Shown here: positions 60,363-64,000 of the stretch, piece by piece
How positions within the stretch are numbered: the first letter of the stretch is position 1
Layout: every line of letters starts with the position of its first letter
NCBI RefSeq assembly: GCF_000227115.2
Contig: NC_016479.1
Span: 186,001-250,000, forward strand
DNA length: 64,000 bases
Direction of reading: 5' to 3'
From: Naumovozyma dairenensis CBS 421
Taxonomy: Eukaryota; Ascomycota; Saccharomycetes; Saccharomycetales; Saccharomycetaceae
Position numbers and translations under genes: made by a program
The notes under the pieces: generated by a model
Seen by the model: only the letters and a program-made list of their open reading frames with translations
Database searches by the model: none
Told to the model about the DNA's origin: nothing

Positions 60363-62897
60363 TCATGTCCCTACTAATTCATCATCTTTATTAGCTCCAT
60401 CTTGTCCGAAAACATCAGCTTCTTCCTCTTCTTCTTCATTATCTTCCTGTTCCATAATATCTTTAAAGACGCTTTCTTTGGGGATTCGTTTCATAACTTC
60501 ATATGTATCAAACAATGGACCAATTTTATTTATCCATCGTTGTCTTTTCTCTAATAATGATTTCAAACTTGAATTAGCAGCTTTTTGCTGGGCAATTTGA
60601 GACGCGGTACCACCAGTACTACTTCCGCTTGTACTACTGTTGGCAGTAGCACTACTACCAGACACATGATGCTTCTTTCTTTTCTTAGGTACTCTAATTC
60701 TCTTAATGTAGGCTTGATCCACTTGCTTAGCTAAATCATCTAAAATTGATTCATATTCTTGCCAAGCTAATTGTCTCTCTATTATAGGCTTCAAAGCTTC
60801 TTTCCTTTTTTGATTTTTCAAAGTAACTTGTTTTAATGAATTTTGTAATTCTCTTAACTCTGCACTAATTTCATCATCTTCTCTACCATGAATCCAATCC
60901 AATTCATCATTCGTACTGGACGATATATTCGAATTAGTAGTAGTAGTGGAATTTTCATCTTTTGGAATATTCATATATATGCCAACGTATTTCAATTCTC
61001 TTTTCAAACGTTCTTCAAAAGTGGGGTAATCTAAGTTAACACTATTAATTTCCCAATCTCGTTCATTTGGTAACGAACTTGTTGTACCAAGAGTTATAAG
61101 ATTATGTTTCAAACGTTCTGCTTCCATATCATCATTATCTTCTTCTTTAATGTCTGTGTTGGGTGTCTGAATGCTCACTACGGAATGAGAATCATTCATC
61201 ATCATCATATCGCTATTATTGTTATTGCTTTCTGTTGGTGATAGATTGTCTGCTATTACACTATTTTCTTTCTTCAAAGCAATTTTTTTATTATTACTAT
61301 CATCGGAGAAATCAAGATCGCTTTTATATTCACCTTCAGATAATATTGCAGATAACAATCTTGAAACCAATGGACCACACGATATTTCTTCAGATTCTAA
61401 TAGATTATCATTCAAATTCGCCACGTCATTCCGGGGTAATATAATTGTTGGATCACTAATTGGAGGTGGAGAAATGTTACCGAGATTTTGATTATTATCT
61501 TCTTTATACCATTGTTCAGTATACAGTGGGCCCAAACTTGGAATAATAAATGGTGTAACGTTTGGATCGTATGTCTTGTCTAATTCTAAAGATTTTGGAA
61601 TGATATATGTCTCCTTTATGAATTTCAAATCATTTTCATCAAGATTTCGAAGGAAATTTTCAATAGAGGTTAAGAATGTATTATATTGAATTTGGTTTGC
61701 TGGTTTCGGATGTGAGAAATCCATATCTGGCAATTCACCTGGTAATAATTCCTTTAAATCATTTGTTGGATAACTTGCCACATTATATTTTTTCTTTAAG
61801 TAATCTTCACCTGTGCTTTCCAAGCCTTCTTCATTGAATAATCCTAATGCTGCTGCCGCTATAGGCAATGTTTGTGACACAACGAACTCTGATTTTGGAT
61901 TCTTCACAGAGGGATCATTTTCCATTCTATCCACGTCATCAAGATCGTTATTATGTTTGAGTTTCTTTACCGCTGGAGTAGTTTCATCAGATAATGATGG
62001 TGATAAAGCACGTTTTTGGGATTCTGGAATTGTCATGGATTCCACTCTATCCGGTTGAACGTTTAATTCATTCAATTTAGTACTATCTATATCATCGATC
62101 TCTGTTGTTGAGTCAATGAATTTTGGAGTTTCTAATTCCTCTTGATTCTCATCAGGAATGTTCGATTCTTTCTTCAATTTATCTGTTTCTTCTAATGTGA
62201 CTTTATCAGGCGTTATTTCAGCATTCGCAGTATCTATTTTTTCTTTCTTTTCCACTAGTGATGATAATGGTTCTTCTGAGGATGGTTTCTCTTTATCATA
62301 AATAACTTCCTCGTCATCGTTAACTGCTGATTCTGCATTGCTTTTTCGTTGTTGTTCTTCCTCTATTTGTTTTTGTTTTTGTTTTTCTTGTTCTTTTAGT
62401 AATTGGGCCTTAGGAGCTTTCGGTAGATCAAATTGCTTGATTTTTTTAGTAGTAGCCGCCGTCGTTGTTGTCGTTTTTTCGATATTATTATTATTATTAG
62501 TAATAGATTTTTTTTCATTATTTTTATCATTCTGTATATTCTTAATGGAAGCAATAGTTTCCTCATCGTTTTGTTCAATCCTCTCAAACAATTCATTCAA
62601 AGTATTTAATTGGTTTTGTAATTCGACCAATGTTTTCCTATCAGGGACCGATCTAACATTTTTACCGTTCAACATTCCAATATCTCTTTCGAAGGAGAGA
62701 TTTAATGTTTTCAACATGGATAATAGTATCTTGGACGGTATTTCATCTGTTTCTATGCTCCCTGTAGCATTAGCAGCTCCAGCGGCACCTGCAGCTGGTA
62801 TTGGTTCTTTGCCATCCCGCTGCTGTTGCTTCTGTGCTTGGTGGTCTCGCTGTTGGGTAGCCTTCGGAGTGTTACCTCTTCTTCCTACTCTTGGCAT
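60363..62897 (-). CDS. NGG1: SAGA/ADA histone acetyltransferase module subunit Ngg1 (Ada3)
   Basis: Ngg1 links Gcn5 and Ada2 in SAGA, SLIK and ADA. It is 844 residues (702 in S. cerevisiae). The added length lies in low-complexity N-terminal and middle stretches (asparagine, threonine and glutamine/lysine runs). The N-terminus MPRVGRRGNTPKATQQRDHQ is conserved in style. The C-terminal Ada3 domain (DELDWIHGREDDEISAELRELQ through ILDDLAKQVDQAYIKRIRVPKKRKKHH, then QRWINKIGPLFD) is the diagnostic part. It lies between UBC1 and RSM24 as YDR176W does. Confidence 0.95.
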   Translation of the reverse strand: MPRVGRRGNTPKATQQRDHQAQKQQQRDGKEPIPAAGAAGAANATGSIETDEIPSKILLSMLKTLNLSFERDIGMLNGKNVRSVPDRKTLVELQNQLNTLNELFERIEQNDEETIASIKNIQNDKNNEKKSITNNNNNIEKTTTTTAATTKKIKQFDLPKAPKAQLLKEQEKQKQKQIEEEQQRKSNAESAVNDDEEVIYDKEKPSSEEPLSSLVEKKEKIDTANAEITPDKVTLEETDKLKKESNIPDENQEELETPKFIDSTTEIDDIDSTKLNELNVQPDRVESMTIPESQKRALSPSLSDETTPAVKKLKHNNDLDDVDRMENDPSVKNPKSEFVVSQTLPIAAAALGLFNEEGLESTGEDYLKKKYNVASYPTNDLKELLPGELPDMDFSHPKPANQIQYNTFLTSIENFLRNLDENDLKFIKETYIIPKSLELDKTYDPNVTPFIIPSLGPLYTEQWYKEDNNQNLGNISPPPISDPTIILPRNDVANLNDNLLESEEISCGPLVSRLLSAILSEGEYKSDLDFSDDSNNKKIALKKENSVIADNLSPTESNNNNSDMMMMNDSHSVVSIQTPNTDIKEEDNDDMEAERLKHNLITLGTTSSLPNERDWEINSVNLDYPTFEERLKRELKYVGIYMNIPKDENSTTTTNSNISSSTNDELDWIHGREDDEISAELRELQNSLKQVTLKNQKRKEALKPIIERQLAWQEYESILDDLAKQVDQAYIKRIRVPKKRKKHHVSGSSATANSSTSGSSTGGTASQIAQQKAANSSLKSLLEKRQRWINKIGPLFDTYEVMKRIPKESVFKDIMEQEDNEEEEEEADVFGQDGANKDDELVGT

Positions 62898-63459
62898 TTT
62901 GGATTGATATAGGAATGAAATTTTATGTCAGTAGGCCAGCTGATTAAGTGTCAAAATGACGTTTCTGTTTTAACAGCAATGAAATGAAAGGGAAGATAAA
63001 CCCCAAAGCAAGGCGGTGCAATGCACGAAAAAATGAAAGACGGGGTAAAAGGAATAGATGGTAAACTAAACCAAGTAATTGTAGTTGCCTGGGAGTCACG
63101 AACCCTGTTTACTCTTTATATTCACTACCCTTTTTACATCTATTAGCCTCATCAGTCAGTATACTATTACTTGATGATTGTTTACATATTTATTATTATT
63201 ATTTCCTCACTTTGCCATTTTCCATTTTCAATTTTGAGTTTAGTCGTCTGCGGGTAACATATACTTCATTAAGAACTGGAAAATACATATATTTATTAGA
63301 AGAGTTAGGGAAGATAAGGTGGATTATTGATTTGTGATAGAGCAAGAACAACAAACAACTCTAGTACTTAAGAAGAAGCTGTTCTGTTATATCTGTTACA
63401 TACCTTTTTAGCAATTCAACCATTTTTTGTTTTTGCCTCGACGTTCATTGTGATACAAG
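62898..63459. promoter_or_regulatory. Divergent promoter of NGG1 and RSM24
   Basis: These 562 bp hold no ORF. No specific site was recognised. Confidence 0.5.
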
Positions 63460-64000
63460 ATGTTCCAGCAGTACCCACAAAGACAACTCTTTATAAGGGG
63501 AATAAGGCCGATATATTCTCATTATTCTTCTCAATTGACAACGAGTCGAAATAATCACATAATATTGTCCCGATCCTTGACAACGTCAACTGATGATTCC
63601 ACCCTGTATCTGAATCCTGCTAAATGGATAAATTTACCACCAAAACGGATCTTACAATTATATAAAGAACGTGTCGGGCGCCTGGCACATAATTATAAGC
63701 CATGTAAAGAAGAATTGAACGCATTATTAACCACTTCAGAATTCACAGAGACACCTAAAAGGGAAATAGAGCGCATATATCATGAGACCAACCTCCCGGA
63801 ATCGAAAAAGGATACCACAGCATCATCATTAACCAAATCTGATTGGAAATATGCATTTAGACCCTATGCGTTTGATGAACTACCATCAGCATCACTTGAT
63901 CTAGTGGAACAATATCGTGAACAAAGATTTTATAATAGATTGACTGCTTTCGAATTACCATTATTAGTTAAATATAGACAACCGTATAAAAGACCTGACC
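63460..64000 (+). CDS. RSM24: Mitochondrial small-subunit ribosomal protein Rsm24 (mS35), 5' part
   Basis: An ATG at 63460 opens a frame that stays open to the window end (180 codons), with the rest of about 320 beyond it. It begins MFQQYPQRQLFIRGIRPIYS, a mitochondrial targeting-type N-terminus rich in R, S and T. Family-like blocks LNPAKWINLPPKRILQLYKERV and LPLLVKYRQPYKRP follow. Position and orientation next to NGG1 match YDR175C. Confidence 0.9.
   Translation, partial: MFQQYPQRQLFIRGIRPIYSHYSSQLTTSRNNHIILSRSLTTSTDDSTLYLNPAKWINLPPKRILQLYKERVGRLAHNYKPCKEELNALLTTSEFTETPKREIERIYHETNLPESKKDTTASSLTKSDWKYAFRPYAFDELPSASLDLVEQYREQRFYNRLTAFELPLLVKYRQPYKRPD

Overview
This is nuclear DNA from a budding yeast of the Saccharomycetaceae. 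The genes are compact and intronless, the DNA is AT-rich, and the proteins are close to Saccharomyces cerevisiae orthologues. The tRNA-Leu(CAA) carries the intron typical of the family, and gene order follows S. cerevisiae blocks. From 0 to 45.7 kb, genes that S. cerevisiae splits between the duplicated regions of chromosome X (YJL) and chromosome XI (YKL/YKR) are interleaved at one locus. Several expected neighbours (EBP2, QCR8, FAR1, SSY5, FBP26, INO1) are absent. This fits a post-whole-genome-duplication species that lost a different set of duplicates, such as Naumovozyma or Kazachstania. The genus is an inference.

Layout: 0-18 kb holds SNU114 (3' part), ERG20, NNK1, MRPL38, KKQ8/HAL5, MRP49, a PKA catalytic subunit (TPK3/TPK1), a YJL163C-type MFS protein and MCD4. 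From 18.2 to 22.3 kb there is no intact protein gene, but there are tRNA-Glu(UUC), tRNA-Leu(CAA), a short repeat shared beside both tRNAs, and stretches that look like decayed coding sequence. From 22 to 30 kb there is a divergent pair of PIR cell-wall genes and then VPS35. From 31 to 45.7 kb come CCP1, PAM17, OAF3, LAS1, the snoRNA pair U14 and snR190 (found by reading the sequence, not as ORFs), RPA34, TFA2, RPB4 and a KRE2/KTR-family mannosyltransferase broken by a 21-N assembly gap. From 46 kb to the end the order is exactly collinear, inverted, with S. cerevisiae YDR182W-YDR175C: CDC1, SAS4, SCC2, NVJ3, CSN9, SDH4, UBC1, NGG1 and the 5' part of RSM24.

Most of the window is housekeeping. 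The 38-44.5 kb part concentrates RNA-synthesis and ribosome-assembly functions: the ITS2 nuclease LAS1, U14 and snR190, the Pol I subunit RPA34, the TFIIE subunit TFA2 and the Pol II subunit RPB4. The region between snR190 and RPA34 carries a Tbf1-type site, three CACGTG boxes, an RRPE and a PAC element. No new biological system is evident. The best leads are the snoRNA unit with its RNase III hairpin, the near-identical 3' halves of the two PIR genes, the decayed region between the tRNAs, and a possible frameshift at the end of SAS4.
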